A DNA stretch of 64,000 bases from assembly GCF_003700275.1 (NCBI RefSeq), contig NZ_RBRE01000061.1, forward strand, positions 1-64,000, read 5' to 3'. Positions 37,017-45,380 of the stretch are shown one piece after another. How positions within the stretch are numbered: the first letter of the stretch is position 1; every line of letters begins with the position of its first letter. The position numbers were made by a program, and so were the translations under genes. Below the pieces are notes generated by a model, which made no database searches, was not told where the DNA came from, and saw nothing but the letters and a program-made list of their open reading frames with translations. Source of the DNA: Pseudomonas cichorii (GTDB lineage Bacteria > Pseudomonadota > Gammaproteobacteria > Pseudomonadales > Pseudomonadaceae).

Positions 37017-37784
37017 ATGAGTTTTGATCAGGTGCGTCAGCGCCGTTTGTCTGACGATATTGTCGAGCAACTGGAAAGAATGATTCTTGAGGGCACGCTC
37101 AAGTCGGGCGGACGCTTGCCTGCCGAGCGCGCCCTGGCCGAACAGTTTGGTGTGTCGCGGCCTTCGCTGCGTGAGGCGATCCAGAAACTGACCGCCAAAG
37201 GGCTGCTGATCAGCCGCCAGGGTGGGGGCAACTACGTGGTCGAGAACCTCGGCTCGACGTTCAGTGACCCACTGCTGCATCTGTTGGAAAGCAGCCCTGA
37301 TGCCCAGCGCGACCTGCTGGAGTTTCGGCATACTCTGGAGGCGTCATGCGCCTATTACGCCGCCATTCGCGCCACTGATGTCGACCGCGAGCGTCTGCGG
37401 GTGGCGTTCGATGCGTTGCAGGATTGCTACACCTGCACCGACGAAGTGAGCCGGGCCGAGGAGGGCGCTGCCGATGCGAGCTTTCACCTGGCGATTGCCG
37501 AGGCCAGCCATAACACGGTGCTGCTGCATACCATTCGCGGCTTGTTCGATCTGCTCAAGCGCAATGTGGTGATCAATATCGGCGGGATGTACCAGCAGCG
37601 TGCGGAAACCCGCGACATGCTCATCAAGCAGCATCGTGAGTTGTATATGGCGATTATCGAAGGACGCGCCGAGGATGCGCGTGAAGTATCCAGTCGTCAC
37701 CTGACGTATGTGCAGGAAGTGCTGGAAGAAGTGCGGCAGCAGGTTCAACGCACGGCGAGGGCAGAGCGCCGCAACAAGATGTGA
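37017..37784 (+). CDS. lldR: Lactate-responsive GntR/FadR-type regulator LldR
   Basis: 255 residues. The N-terminal 70 hold a winged HTH of the GntR type (LPAERALAEQFGVSRPSLREAIQKL is the recognition region) and about 95-240 the FCD effector domain with conserved Asp and His residues for metal and ligand (ADASFHLAIAEASHN). Divergent from lldP, with the palindromic operator between them. The likely model is repression of the lld-lut-dld operon in the absence of lactate. Start ATG at 37017 is preceded by GAGTGAGGGG. Confidence 0.92.
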   Translation: MSFDQVRQRRLSDDIVEQLERMILEGTLKSGGRLPAERALAEQFGVSRPSLREAIQKLTAKGLLISRQGGGNYVVENLGSTFSDPLLHLLESSPDAQRDLLEFRHTLEASCAYYAAIRATDVDRERLRVAFDALQDCYTCTDEVSRAEEGAADASFHLAIAEASHNTVLLHTIRGLFDLLKRNVVINIGGMYQQRAETRDMLIKQHRELYMAIIEGRAEDAREVSSRHLTYVQEVLEEVRQQVQRTARAERRNKM

Positions 37785-37798
37785 TCGCTTGTTTGATT

Positions 37799-37855
37799 CA
37801 TTCGCGGATAAATCCGCTCCCAACGGTATACCGCAGGAGCGAATTCATTCGCGAG
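37799..37855. repeat. REP pair (REPIN) between lldR and smpB
   Basis: TTCGCGGATAAATCCGCTCC and, after 15 bases, AGGAGCGAATTCATTCGCGA form an inverted pair of REP units, the REPIN layout of Pseudomonas. It sits between the convergent ends of lldR and smpB and may act as a shared transcript end. Confidence 0.75.
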
Positions 37856-37858
37856 GAA

Positions 37859-38341
37859 TCAGTCGTCCTTGCCCTTGCTGCGCACGGCCCGCTGCAGTTC
37901 GCGATCCGAATCGCGTTCGCGCTCGGTATGGCGCTTGTCGTATTCCTTCTTGCCTTTACCCAGAGCGATTTCGCACTTGATCAAGTGCTGCTTCCAGTAA
38001 AGGGAAAGGGCGACGCAGGCATAACCTTTCTGCTGCACCGACGTGGTGAGCTTTTCAAGCTCGCGCTGGTTCAGCAACAGTTTGCGGGTGCGTGTCGGGT
38101 CAGCGATGACGTGTGTGCTGGCAGTCTTGAGCGGCGTGATATGGCTGCCCATCAGCCAGGCCTCGCCATCCTTGAGCAGCACATAACTGTCGACCAGCTG
38201 TACCTTGTTGGCACGCAGGCTTTTTACTTCCCAGCCAGCCAGGACCAGACCGGCCTCGAACTTGTGTTCGATGAAGTAATCGTGACGCGCCTTTTTATTT
38301 TGCGCGATGGTCCCTGTGGGATGTTTCTTGAGCTTAGCCAT
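37859..38341 (-). CDS. smpB: SsrA-binding protein SmpB
   Basis: 160 residues, normal for SmpB. It binds tmRNA and brings it to stalled ribosomes for trans-translation. The OB-fold body runs from NKKARHDYFIEHKFEAGLVL to KCEIALGKGKKEYDKR, and the basic C-terminal tail (about 133-160, KRHTERERDSDREL) enters the mRNA channel. The frame is open to 38542, but the ATG at 38341 gives the conserved N-terminus MAKLKKHP. Its RNA partner ssrA lies about 10 kb away with the lactate cluster between them. Confidence 0.97.
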   Translation of the reverse strand: MAKLKKHPTGTIAQNKKARHDYFIEHKFEAGLVLAGWEVKSLRANKVQLVDSYVLLKDGEAWLMGSHITPLKTASTHVIADPTRTRKLLLNQRELEKLTTSVQQKGYACVALSLYWKQHLIKCEIALGKGKKEYDKRHTERERDSDRELQRAVRSKGKDD

Positions 38342-38640
38342 AGGGGCGGCATTATAGGCAGTTGCTTCAATGTCGGCTACGGGAAAGCGTGCGCTTGAGC
38401 ACGAAGGATGAATCCCTGACAATGCGCGCTCCTGTACAGCGTTCACAGCCCTGCCATTCATACCCGGTAACGCGATGTCTGGTTGCCGTTGCGAGGTTTG
38501 TGTGTTGTGGTGCTTGCAGGTGGAATGAAGAGGCGTGCGCAATCTGCGGCTCTTCGGCCCGATATTCTTTTTGATGCGCTACGTGGCGCCGTTAGGCATT
38601 CTTGTGGTGTTTGCCGCTCAGCTTTGGAAATGACACTCAC

Positions 38641-39075
38641 ATGACTACGCATATTCAGCGTTCGGCTCTTTTGCCGTATCCGGCCGGTTTTCTGTACGAC
38701 CTGGTCAATGATGTGGCTCGCTATTCCGAGTTTCTACCCTGGTGTTCCTCGGCGGTGGTGCTTGAAGAAAGCGAGACACACATGCGTGCAAGTCTGGAGG
38801 TCGCCAAAGGTGGCCTGAGTCAGAAATTTGTAACGCGCAATGTACTGGTGCCTGGAGAATCCATCGTGATGGATCTGGTTGAGGGGCCTTTCAACCAGTT
38901 GCACGGTGTCTGGACCTTCAAGCCACTGGGAGAGAAGGCCTGCAAGATCAGTCTGGACCTCACCTTCGATTATGCCGGCTCGATTGTCCGTGCGACCCTG
39001 GGGCCGCTGTTCAATCAGGCTGCCAATACGCTGGTGGATGCTTTCTGCCAGCGGGCCAAAGAACTGCATGCCTGA
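38641..39075 (+). CDS. ratA: RatA-type START/Coq10-like protein
   Basis: 144 residues of the RatA/Coq10 (polyketide cyclase-like START) family. Reported roles are inhibition of 70S ribosome assembly (as the toxin RatA) and, in the Coq10 branch, ubiquinone binding; the sequence cannot separate these. Conserved FLPWCSSAVVLEE and DLVEGPFNQLHGVWTF strands are visible. The ATG at 38641 gives the usual start MTTHIQRSALL. It overlaps rnfH by eight bases, the pairing found in most gammaproteobacteria. It is divergent from smpB. Confidence 0.88.
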   Translation: MTTHIQRSALLPYPAGFLYDLVNDVARYSEFLPWCSSAVVLEESETHMRASLEVAKGGLSQKFVTRNVLVPGESIVMDLVEGPFNQLHGVWTFKPLGEKACKISLDLTFDYAGSIVRATLGPLFNQAANTLVDAFCQRAKELHA

Positions 39076-39382
39076 TGAATTGATCGAGATCGAGGTGGTT
39101 CATGCTGCCGTCGATCGTCAGGTGTTGCTCAGCGTTGCCGTGCCTTTGGGTTCATCCGTGCAGCAGGCCCTGGGCGCGTCTGGCATCCAGGCGCAATTTC
39201 CTGAACTGGACCTGTCTCAATGCCCTGTCGGCATTTTCGGCAAGGTGGTGAAAGATCCTTCGGTGCGTTTGCTGGAGGCGGGTGATCGCATCGAGATCTA
39301 TCGCCCGTTGCTGGCTGACCCGATGGAAGTGCGTCGTCTGCGTGCCGCCAAGGCGCGCTTGAACAGAGATGCCATGTCTTGA
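39068..39382 (+). CDS. rnfH: RnfH/RatB-family ubiquitin-like protein
   Basis: 104 residues with a beta-grasp (ubiquitin-like) fold: IEVVHAAVDRQVLLSVAVPLGSSVQQAL in front and GIFGKVVKDPSVRLLEAGDRIEIYRPL behind are the conserved parts. It is the usual neighbour of ratA, and the name RatB is also used. The start overlaps the ratA stop by eight bases. The cellular role is not settled. A strong terminator follows the gene. Confidence 0.9.
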   Translation: MPDELIEIEVVHAAVDRQVLLSVAVPLGSSVQQALGASGIQAQFPELDLSQCPVGIFGKVVKDPSVRLLEAGDRIEIYRPLLADPMEVRRLRAAKARLNRDAMS

Positions 39383-39403
39383 TCCTGTAGATCGACAGAC
39401 AAC

Positions 39404-39430
39404 AAAAAGCCCGGCGTGCCGGGCTTTTTT
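39404..39430. terminator. Bidirectional terminator between rnfH and bamE
   Basis: AAAAAGCCCGGC and GCCGGGCTTTTTT form a stem with a two-base loop (GT), with A and T runs on both flanks. It can end rnfH transcription and the convergent bamE transcript. Confidence 0.93.
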
Positions 39431-39447
39431 GTGGAAATTGTTTCCGT

Positions 39448-39969
39448 TTACTGCGGACTTGTTTCCAGAGGCTCTTGCACCGGCACGGGTACAGTTTCGA
39501 CGCTGTCCACATCCTTCTGGATCTGGTCCAGCAGCGAGCCTGGCTTGGCTGGCGCTTCAGGAGCTTGCTGTGGCTGGTTGTCAGCAGGGACCGCCTGGTT
39601 GCTGCTGTTGCCGAGGATGGCTTCATCACGGCTTACACCGGGCATGAAGTCACCGGACAGGCTTACCAGTTGATCGTTGCCGTTGAAAATCAGGCTGACA
39701 CGTTCCTGCTGGCGTTCACCGCCACCGGGCTGCAGGCTATACAGGTAGTCCCAGCGATCAGTGTGAAATGTGTCGGTTAGCAGGGGGTTGCCCATGATAA
39801 ACCGTACTTGCCGCCGGGTCATTCCGGGACGTAACTGGTCTATCATATCCTGCGTGACGACATTTCCCTGTTGGATGTCGATTTTGTAAACCCCGGGGAA
39901 TGAACAACCGGCGAGTGCGAGCAGTCCCACAAGGGTGAAACTGGTTAGCAAGAGCTTGGTGTTTTGCAT
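39448..39969 (-). CDS. bamE: Outer-membrane assembly lipoprotein BamE (OmlA)
   Basis: 173 residues. Lipoprotein signal with lipobox LAGC and Cys22 as the acylated residue. The SmpA/OmlA domain (about 30-115) with the conserved GMTRRQVRFIMGNP segment is followed by a long Pro/Gln/Ala/Glu-rich tail typical of Pseudomonas BamE. It helps the BAM complex insert beta-barrel proteins into the outer membrane. It is divergent from fur, as in other pseudomonads. Confidence 0.95.
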   Translation of the reverse strand: MQNTKLLLTSFTLVGLLALAGCSFPGVYKIDIQQGNVVTQDMIDQLRPGMTRRQVRFIMGNPLLTDTFHTDRWDYLYSLQPGGGERQQERVSLIFNGNDQLVSLSGDFMPGVSRDEAILGNSSNQAVPADNQPQQAPEAPAKPGSLLDQIQKDVDSVETVPVPVQEPLETSPQ

Positions 39970-40067
39970 CGGTGGGCGACTTCCACTATCTTGGCTGGGA
40001 CAACGTAAACCCGGATCATACCTGCATTAAGAGAAGCTGCGAAGCAGCGTCTGCGAGAAAGCTGACC

Positions 40068-40475
40068 ATGGTTGAAAATAGCGAACTACGTAAAGCAGGA
40101 CTCAAGGTGACATTGCCTCGGGTCAAAATCCTTCAAATGCTCGATTCTGCCGAGCAGCGCCACATGAGTGCCGAAGATGTCTACAAGGCGCTGATGGAGG
40201 CTAGCGAAGATGTCGGTCTGGCTACGGTCTACCGTGTTCTGACTCAGTTTGAAGCTGCTGGATTGGTGGTTCGCCACAATTTCGACGGCGGTCATGCTGT
40301 GTTCGAGCTGGCTGATGGCGGCCACCACGACCATATGGTCAATGTGGAGTCCGGCGAAGTGATCGAGTTCTTCGACGAAGAGATCGAGAAACTGCAAAAG
40401 GCTATCGTTGAGCGGCACGGTTACGATCTGGTAGATCACAATCTTGTGCTCTACGTGCGTAACAAGAAGGCGTAA
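40068..40475 (+). CDS. fur: Ferric uptake regulator Fur
   Basis: 135 residues. Winged HTH in the first 80 (VTLPRVKILQML, SAEDVYKALM, LATVYRVLTQFEAAGLV), then the dimer and metal domain with GGHHDHM at 84-90 and the later ERHGYDLVDH. The protein has no cysteine at all, so the structural CxxC zinc site of E. coli Fur is missing, as known for Pseudomonas Fur. It represses iron-uptake genes when loaded with Fe(II). The frame is open upstream, but the ATG at 40068 gives the standard start MVENSELRKAGLKVT. Confidence 0.97.
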   Translation: MVENSELRKAGLKVTLPRVKILQMLDSAEQRHMSAEDVYKALMEASEDVGLATVYRVLTQFEAAGLVVRHNFDGGHAVFELADGGHHDHMVNVESGEVIEFFDEEIEKLQKAIVERHGYDLVDHNLVLYVRNKKA

Positions 40476-40487
40476 GCCTGCATGACG

Positions 40488-40515
40488 ACAAAGGCGACCT
40501 CAGGGTCGCCTTTGT
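40488..40515. terminator. Terminator between fur and recN
   Basis: ACAAAGGCGACC pairs exactly with GGTCGCCTTTGT around TCAG, giving a 12-bp stem. It separates the convergent ends of fur and recN and may serve both. Confidence 0.85.
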
Positions 40516-40528
40516 GCTTTCTGGTGGG

Positions 40529-42202
40529 TCAGTTCCTGGCGGTAATGACCATTTTCTTCGCGTGAGCCAGTGACTCCTTGGTCAGGTCGATGCCGCCGAG
40601 CATGCGTGCCACTTCTTCTATACGTTCGTTCTTGTTGAGCTTCGATACGGCGGTGCGCGTTGCGTCGTTGCCTCTGACCTTGTGGACGAACAAGTGCTGA
40701 TGGCCTTGTGCGGCGACCTGCGGAAGGTGGGTCACAGTCATCACTTGCCCGCGCTCGCCCAGGCGGCGCAGCAACTGGCCGACAATTTCGGCTGTCGGGC
40801 CGCCAATGCCCACATCGACTTCGTCAAACACCAGGGTCGGCACACGCGAGGTCTGGGCGGTGATGACCTGGATCGCCAGACTGATGCGTGATAGTTCGCC
40901 CCCCGAGGCGACCTTGGCCAGGGCCTTGAGCGGTTGTCCGGGGTTGGCGCTGACCAGTAGCTCGACCTGCTCCAGGCCGTGGGGAAGCAGGTCATTGCCG
41001 GTATTGGGTTTCAGCTCGATGGTGAACCGACCGCCGGGCATGCCCAGGCGATGAATTTCCTCTTCGACCGCGTGAGCCAGTTCGCTCGATGCGCGCTGGC
41101 GCAAATCGCTCAGTTCCCGGGCCTTTTCCTGATAGTGGCGGGCGAAGGAGGCCAGTTCGTGCTCCAGTCGCTCGATGGACTCGTCGTTGGCATTGAGCGT
41201 TTCGATTTCGTCCAGCAGCTTTTGCTGCAGCGTGCTCAGTTCGGTGGGCTGGATGCGGTGCTTGCGGGCCAGTGTATAGATGCTGTCCAGGCGTTCTTCG
41301 AGCTGTTGCAGGCGCGCAGGATCGGCGTCGAAATGGTCGAGGAAGCGATTCAACTCACCGACGGCTTCTTCTATCTGTATCTGTGCGCTGGACAGCAGGT
41401 CGGTAGCTTCGCTGAGGGCTGTCGGCGAGTTGTTGACGCTGCCGAGGCGGTTCAGGCTGGCGGTCAGGGCATTCAGTACATTGCCTGAATCGCTTTCGCT
41501 GCACTGTTCGACGACCTGACGGCAGATGCTCAGCAGGCTTTCTGCGTTGGTCAGGTTCTTGTGTTCCTGTTCGAGTTGTTCCAGCTCGTTTTCGCCCAGG
41601 CTCAGGCTTTCCAGTTCTTCGAGCTGGTAGCTGAGCAACTGGTGTCTGGCGCGCTGTTCGTCGCCGGAATTGGAGAGTCGCTCCAGTTCCTGGCGAGTCT
41701 GGCGCCAGCGTTGTGCAGCCATCTGGACCTGGCGCGCCAGATCGGTTGCGCCGGCATATTCGTCCAGCAGGCGCCTGTGGGTATCGGTTTTCAGCAGTGA
41801 CTGGTGTTCATGCTGGCTGTGGATATCGATCAGCAGTTCGCCGAGCGCTTTCAGGTCGCCTTGCGGGCAGGGCGTGCCATTGATGTAGGCGCGTGAGCGA
41901 CCTTCGGCGGTTATGACCCGACGCAGAATGCAGGGGCCGTCATTGTCCAGGTCGCGCTCCTTGAGCCAGGCCTGCGCTTCGGGAATATCGCCGAGGTCGA
42001 AGGTGGCCAGAATATCGGCCTTGTCAGCGCCCGGACGCACGACGCCGCTGTCGGCGCGGTCGCCCAGGGTCAGGCCGAGGGCATCGAGCATGATCGACTT
42101 GCCGGCACCGGTTTCGCCAGTGATTACGCTCATGCCTCGATCCAGTTCCAGATCAAGGTGTTCGACGATGGCGTAGTTATGTACGGAAAGGTGCACCAGC
42201 AT
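40529..42202 (-). CDS. recN: DNA repair ATPase RecN
   Basis: 557 residues, an SMC-like protein that acts in double-strand-break repair. Walker A GETGAGKS is at 29-36; a long coiled coil follows (about 150-370). The C-terminal half carries the ABC signature (SGGELSRISLA) and Walker B (VPTLVFDEVDVGIGG). A perfect LexA box sits 24 bases upstream, so it is an SOS gene. It is divergent from grpE. Start ATG at 42202. Confidence 0.96.
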   Translation of the reverse strand: MLVHLSVHNYAIVEHLDLELDRGMSVITGETGAGKSIMLDALGLTLGDRADSGVVRPGADKADILATFDLGDIPEAQAWLKERDLDNDGPCILRRVITAEGRSRAYINGTPCPQGDLKALGELLIDIHSQHEHQSLLKTDTHRRLLDEYAGATDLARQVQMAAQRWRQTRQELERLSNSGDEQRARHQLLSYQLEELESLSLGENELEQLEQEHKNLTNAESLLSICRQVVEQCSESDSGNVLNALTASLNRLGSVNNSPTALSEATDLLSSAQIQIEEAVGELNRFLDHFDADPARLQQLEERLDSIYTLARKHRIQPTELSTLQQKLLDEIETLNANDESIERLEHELASFARHYQEKARELSDLRQRASSELAHAVEEEIHRLGMPGGRFTIELKPNTGNDLLPHGLEQVELLVSANPGQPLKALAKVASGGELSRISLAIQVITAQTSRVPTLVFDEVDVGIGGPTAEIVGQLLRRLGERGQVMTVTHLPQVAAQGHQHLFVHKVRGNDATRTAVSKLNKNERIEEVARMLGGIDLTKESLAHAKKMVITARN

Positions 42203-42225
42203 GGAGTGGCTCCCAAGCGATTTGT

Positions 42226-42241
42226 CTGGTTATTTATACAG
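42226..42241. promoter_or_regulatory. LexA (SOS) box before recN
   Basis: On the minus strand CTGTATAAATAACCAG fits CTG-N10-CAG, with the AT-rich centre that LexA prefers. It lies 24 bases before the recN start codon. Confidence 0.88.
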
Positions 42242-42392
42242 TTTTTTGTTTGGTTCTGACAATGCTTGCGCTTAGCTCGATTTGATCGGTCTGAAGAATT
42301 TTTAAGTCCGTCAGGTGCTGAAAAGCGCTTCTTTCAGCATGGCCGTGATGAAGGAAATTTTCAGGCAATGTGCAGATACGTCATGCCCAGCC

Positions 42393-42420
42393 CTTGAAGC
42401 CTGAAAATCCGTTCCCATAT
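42393..42420 (+). promoter_or_regulatory. Sigma-32 heat-shock promoter of grpE
   Basis: CTTGAAG at 42393-42399 and TCCCATAT at 42413-42420 with a 13-base spacer match the sigma-32 consensus (CTTGAAA, CCCCATnT) with one mismatch each. It is 54 bases before the grpE ATG. Confidence 0.88.
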
Positions 42421-42473
42421 AGGGGGCAGAAGCGCGAGATGGGTTCGCGGACGTTTTTGAGAGGAGAACACTT

Positions 42474-43037
42474 ATGGCTGACGAACAGAATCTGGATGCG
42501 CAAAACCAGGACCAGGCTGGCGAGACAGCTTCGGGTGATGATCTGGCAACTCGTGTGCAAGTGCTCGAAGAGCAATTGGCTGCGGCGCAGGACCAGTCCC
42601 TGCGCGTCGCTGCGGATCTGCAGAACGTACGTCGTCGTGCAGAACAGGATGTAGAAAAGGCTCACAAATTTGCACTTGAGAAGTTCGCGGGCGACCTGCT
42701 GCCTATCGTCGACAGCCTTGAGCGTGGCCTGGACCTGTCCAATCCGGACGACGAAAGCATTCGTCCGATGCGTGAAGGTATCGAGCTGACGCTGAAAATG
42801 TTCGGCGACACCCTCAAGCGCTATCACCTGGAAGCAATCGACCCGCACGGCCAGCCATTCAATGCCGAACATCATCAGGCAATGGCCATGCAGGAAAGCG
42901 CTGATGTCGAGCCCAACAGCGTTCTGAAAGTGTTCCAGAAGGGTTATCAGCTCAACGGTCGTCTGTTGCGCCCGGCCATGGTCGTGGTCAGCAAGGCACC
43001 GTCGCCTGTTTCGCCATCAATTGATGAGCAGGCTTGA
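42474..43037 (+). CDS. grpE: Nucleotide exchange factor GrpE
   Basis: 187 residues. The N-terminal half forms a long dimeric helix (DDLATRVQVLEEQLAAAQDQSLRVAADLQNVRRR region) and the C-terminal part the beta-domain that opens the DnaK nucleotide cleft (ending GYQLNGRLLRPAMVVVS). It is the first gene of the grpE-dnaK-dnaJ chaperone set. GAGAGGAGA precedes the ATG. The dnaK promoter overlaps its stop codon. Confidence 0.97.
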   Translation: MADEQNLDAQNQDQAGETASGDDLATRVQVLEEQLAAAQDQSLRVAADLQNVRRRAEQDVEKAHKFALEKFAGDLLPIVDSLERGLDLSNPDDESIRPMREGIELTLKMFGDTLKRYHLEAIDPHGQPFNAEHHQAMAMQESADVEPNSVLKVFQKGYQLNGRLLRPAMVVVSKAPSPVSPSIDEQA

Positions 43038-43060
43038 AATCAGCTGTCTGGCCCCCATTT
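43033..43060 (+). promoter_or_regulatory. Perfect sigma-32 promoter of dnaK, overlapping grpE stop
   Basis: CTTGAAA at 43033-43039 and CCCCATTT at 43053-43060 with a 13-base spacer equal the sigma-32 consensus. The TGA of the -35 is the grpE stop codon. It starts dnaK 80 bases ahead. Confidence 0.92.
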
Positions 43061-43139
43061 ATAGGCCAAGCGTTTAAGAGCTACCGCAATTTGTAAACGC
43101 AGTTGCGGCAACCAAATCAAAGTTTCGGGAGAGTCAAAG

Positions 43140-45056
43140 ATGGGCAAGATTATCGGTATTGACCTGGGGACCACCAACTCCTGCGTCTCTATTCTGGAAA
43201 ACGGCAACGTCAAGGTTATCGAGAACGCCGAAGGCACTCGTACTACCCCTTCGATCATTGCCTACGCCAACGATGGCGAAATTCTGGTTGGCCAGTCGGC
43301 CAAGCGTCAGGCGGTGACCAATCCGCACAACACTCTGTACGCAGTCAAGCGTCTGATCGGTCGTCGTTTTGAAGAAGACGTAGTTCAGAAAGACATCCAG
43401 ATGGTTCCGTACAAGATCGCCAAGGCTGACAACGGCGACGCCTGGGTCGAAGTGAATGGCCAGAAAATGGCACCTCCTCAGATTTCTGCGGAAATCCTGA
43501 AGAAGATGAAGAAGACCGCTGAAGACTACCTCGGTGAAACCGTTACCGAAGCCGTCATCACCGTTCCGGCCTACTTCAACGACAGCCAGCGTCAAGCTAC
43601 CAAGGATGCCGGTCGCATCGCGGGTCTGGACGTAAAACGTATCATCAACGAGCCAACCGCAGCCGCTCTGGCCTACGGCATGGACAAGGCGAAGGGCGAC
43701 CACACTGTCATCGTTTATGACCTGGGTGGCGGTACTTTCGACGTTTCGGTCATCGAAATCGCTGAAGTTGACGGCGAGCACCAGTTTGAAGTGCTGGCAA
43801 CCAACGGTGACACCTTCCTGGGTGGTGAGGACTTCGACATTCGTCTGATCGACTACCTCGTCGACGAATTCAAGAAAGAAAGCGGCATGAACCTCAAGGG
43901 TGATCCGCTGGCGATGCAGCGTCTGAAAGAAGCTGCCGAAAAAGCCAAGATCGAGCTGTCTTCCAGCATGCAGACCGACGTCAACCTGCCGTACATCACT
44001 GCAGACGCTACCGGTCCAAAGCACTTGAACGTGAAAATTTCGCGCTCCAAGCTGGAATCGCTGGTTGAAGACCTGGTGCAGCGCACCATCGAGCCTTGCC
44101 GTATCGCGCTGAAAGACGCCGGTATCGACATCGGTGCGATCAACGACGTGATCCTGGTCGGTGGCCAGACTCGCATGCCGCTGGTCCAGAAGCTGGTTAC
44201 CGAGTTCTTCGGTAAGGAAGCTCGCAAGGACGTCAACCCGGACGAAGCTGTAGCCATGGGTGCTGCCATCCAGGGCGCGGTACTGGCCGGTGACGTGAAA
44301 GACGTTCTGCTGCTGGACGTCAGCCCGCTGACGCTGGGTATCGAAACCATGGGCGGCGTGATGACTGCGCTGATCGAGAAGAACACCACGATTCCTACCA
44401 AGAAATCGCAGGTTTTCTCGACTGCCGATGACAACCAGAACGCCGTGACCATTCACGTTCTGCAGGGTGAGCGCAAGCAAGCCGGCCAGAACAAGTCGCT
44501 GGGCAAGTTCGATCTGGCCGAGATTCCACCTGCTCCACGTGGCGTGCCACAGATCGAAGTAACCTTCGACATCGACGCCAACGGCATCCTGCACGTCGGC
44601 GCGAAAGACAAGGCGACCGGCAAGCAACAGTCGATCGTGATCAAGGCCAACTCGGGTCTGTCGGACGAAGAAATCCAGCAGATGATCCGCGACGCTGAAG
44701 CCAACAGCGAAGAAGACCGCAAGTTTGAAGAGCTGGCTTCTGCGCGTAACCAGGGCGACGCACTGGTTCACTCGACTCGCAAGATGCTCAGCGATGCTGG
44801 CGATAAAGTGACTGCGGAAGAGAAGACTGCCGTTGAAGCTGCTCTGGTTGCTCTGGAAGCGGCCGTCAAGGGCGACGACAAGGCTGCCATCGACGCCAAG
44901 GTCGAAGAGCTGTCCAAGGTGTCCGCGCCGATTGCTCAGAAAATGTACGCTGAGCAGGCTGAAAACCCTGAAGCGGCTGAAAAGCCTGCTGAAGAGAAAG
45001 CCAAGGCTGACGACGTGGTCGACGCCGAGTTTGAAGAAGTCAAAGACCACAAGTAA
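43140..45056 (+). CDS. dnaK: Molecular chaperone DnaK (Hsp70)
   Basis: 638 residues. The ATPase domain (about 1-385) shows GIDLGTTNSCV at the N-terminus, EPTAAALAYG, DLGGGTFDVSVIEI and GGQTRMP. The interdomain linker and peptide-binding domain (from about DVLLLDVSPLTLGIE) and a helical lid with an acidic C-terminal tail follow. It binds exposed hydrophobic stretches of unfolded proteins in ATP cycles driven by DnaJ and GrpE. It has its own heat-shock promoter. A long antisense reading frame over the gene is a codon-bias artefact. Confidence 0.98.
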   Translation: MGKIIGIDLGTTNSCVSILENGNVKVIENAEGTRTTPSIIAYANDGEILVGQSAKRQAVTNPHNTLYAVKRLIGRRFEEDVVQKDIQMVPYKIAKADNGDAWVEVNGQKMAPPQISAEILKKMKKTAEDYLGETVTEAVITVPAYFNDSQRQATKDAGRIAGLDVKRIINEPTAAALAYGMDKAKGDHTVIVYDLGGGTFDVSVIEIAEVDGEHQFEVLATNGDTFLGGEDFDIRLIDYLVDEFKKESGMNLKGDPLAMQRLKEAAEKAKIELSSSMQTDVNLPYITADATGPKHLNVKISRSKLESLVEDLVQRTIEPCRIALKDAGIDIGAINDVILVGGQTRMPLVQKLVTEFFGKEARKDVNPDEAVAMGAAIQGAVLAGDVKDVLLLDVSPLTLGIETMGGVMTALIEKNTTIPTKKSQVFSTADDNQNAVTIHVLQGERKQAGQNKSLGKFDLAEIPPAPRGVPQIEVTFDIDANGILHVGAKDKATGKQQSIVIKANSGLSDEEIQQMIRDAEANSEEDRKFEELASARNQGDALVHSTRKMLSDAGDKVTAEEKTAVEAALVALEAAVKGDDKAAIDAKVEELSKVSAPIAQKMYAEQAENPEAAEKPAEEKAKADDVVDAEFEEVKDHK

Positions 45057-45117
45057 GCGCATGCTCGCTTGAAGGCCAGTTGACCCGTTCCGGGCGGTGG
45101 CTGGTAGGATGTCGCCG

Positions 45118-45137
45118 CGCGGGAGCTTGCTCCCGCG
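45118..45137. repeat. Short palindromic intergenic repeat between dnaK and dnaJ
   Basis: CGCGGGAG-CTTG-CTCCCGCG, the small hairpin seen widely between Pseudomonas genes. It lies in a gap of 324 bases (45057-45380) in which no gene and no sigma-32 site is seen; the rest of the gap probably holds a weak dnaJ promoter or is simply transcribed through from dnaK. Confidence 0.6.
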
Positions 45138-45380
45138 TTGGCGTGTCTGGAACAGGCAAAATTTCGGCGTGCGGATCTTGGTCCTCACGCTCTGTGGCAA
45201 GGTCGCGATGCTCCTGCATGGCGATTCGTTCTGCCGCTTTCTCGGTCAGGCAACTGACTGTCGAACGAAGACCAGGATCGTTGAATTGACGTGAGTTGGG
45301 TCCGGGCCTGTATGGGGCTCAACGAGTTTGGCAAGGCTCAGGAGGGTTTTGCCGAACGTCCTCAAGAGTGCGGAAGAATT

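Noticed and set aside
43134..45200. Long minus-strand frame opposite dnaK
   Set aside because: Shadow of the highly biased dnaK codons; no start signal and no family.
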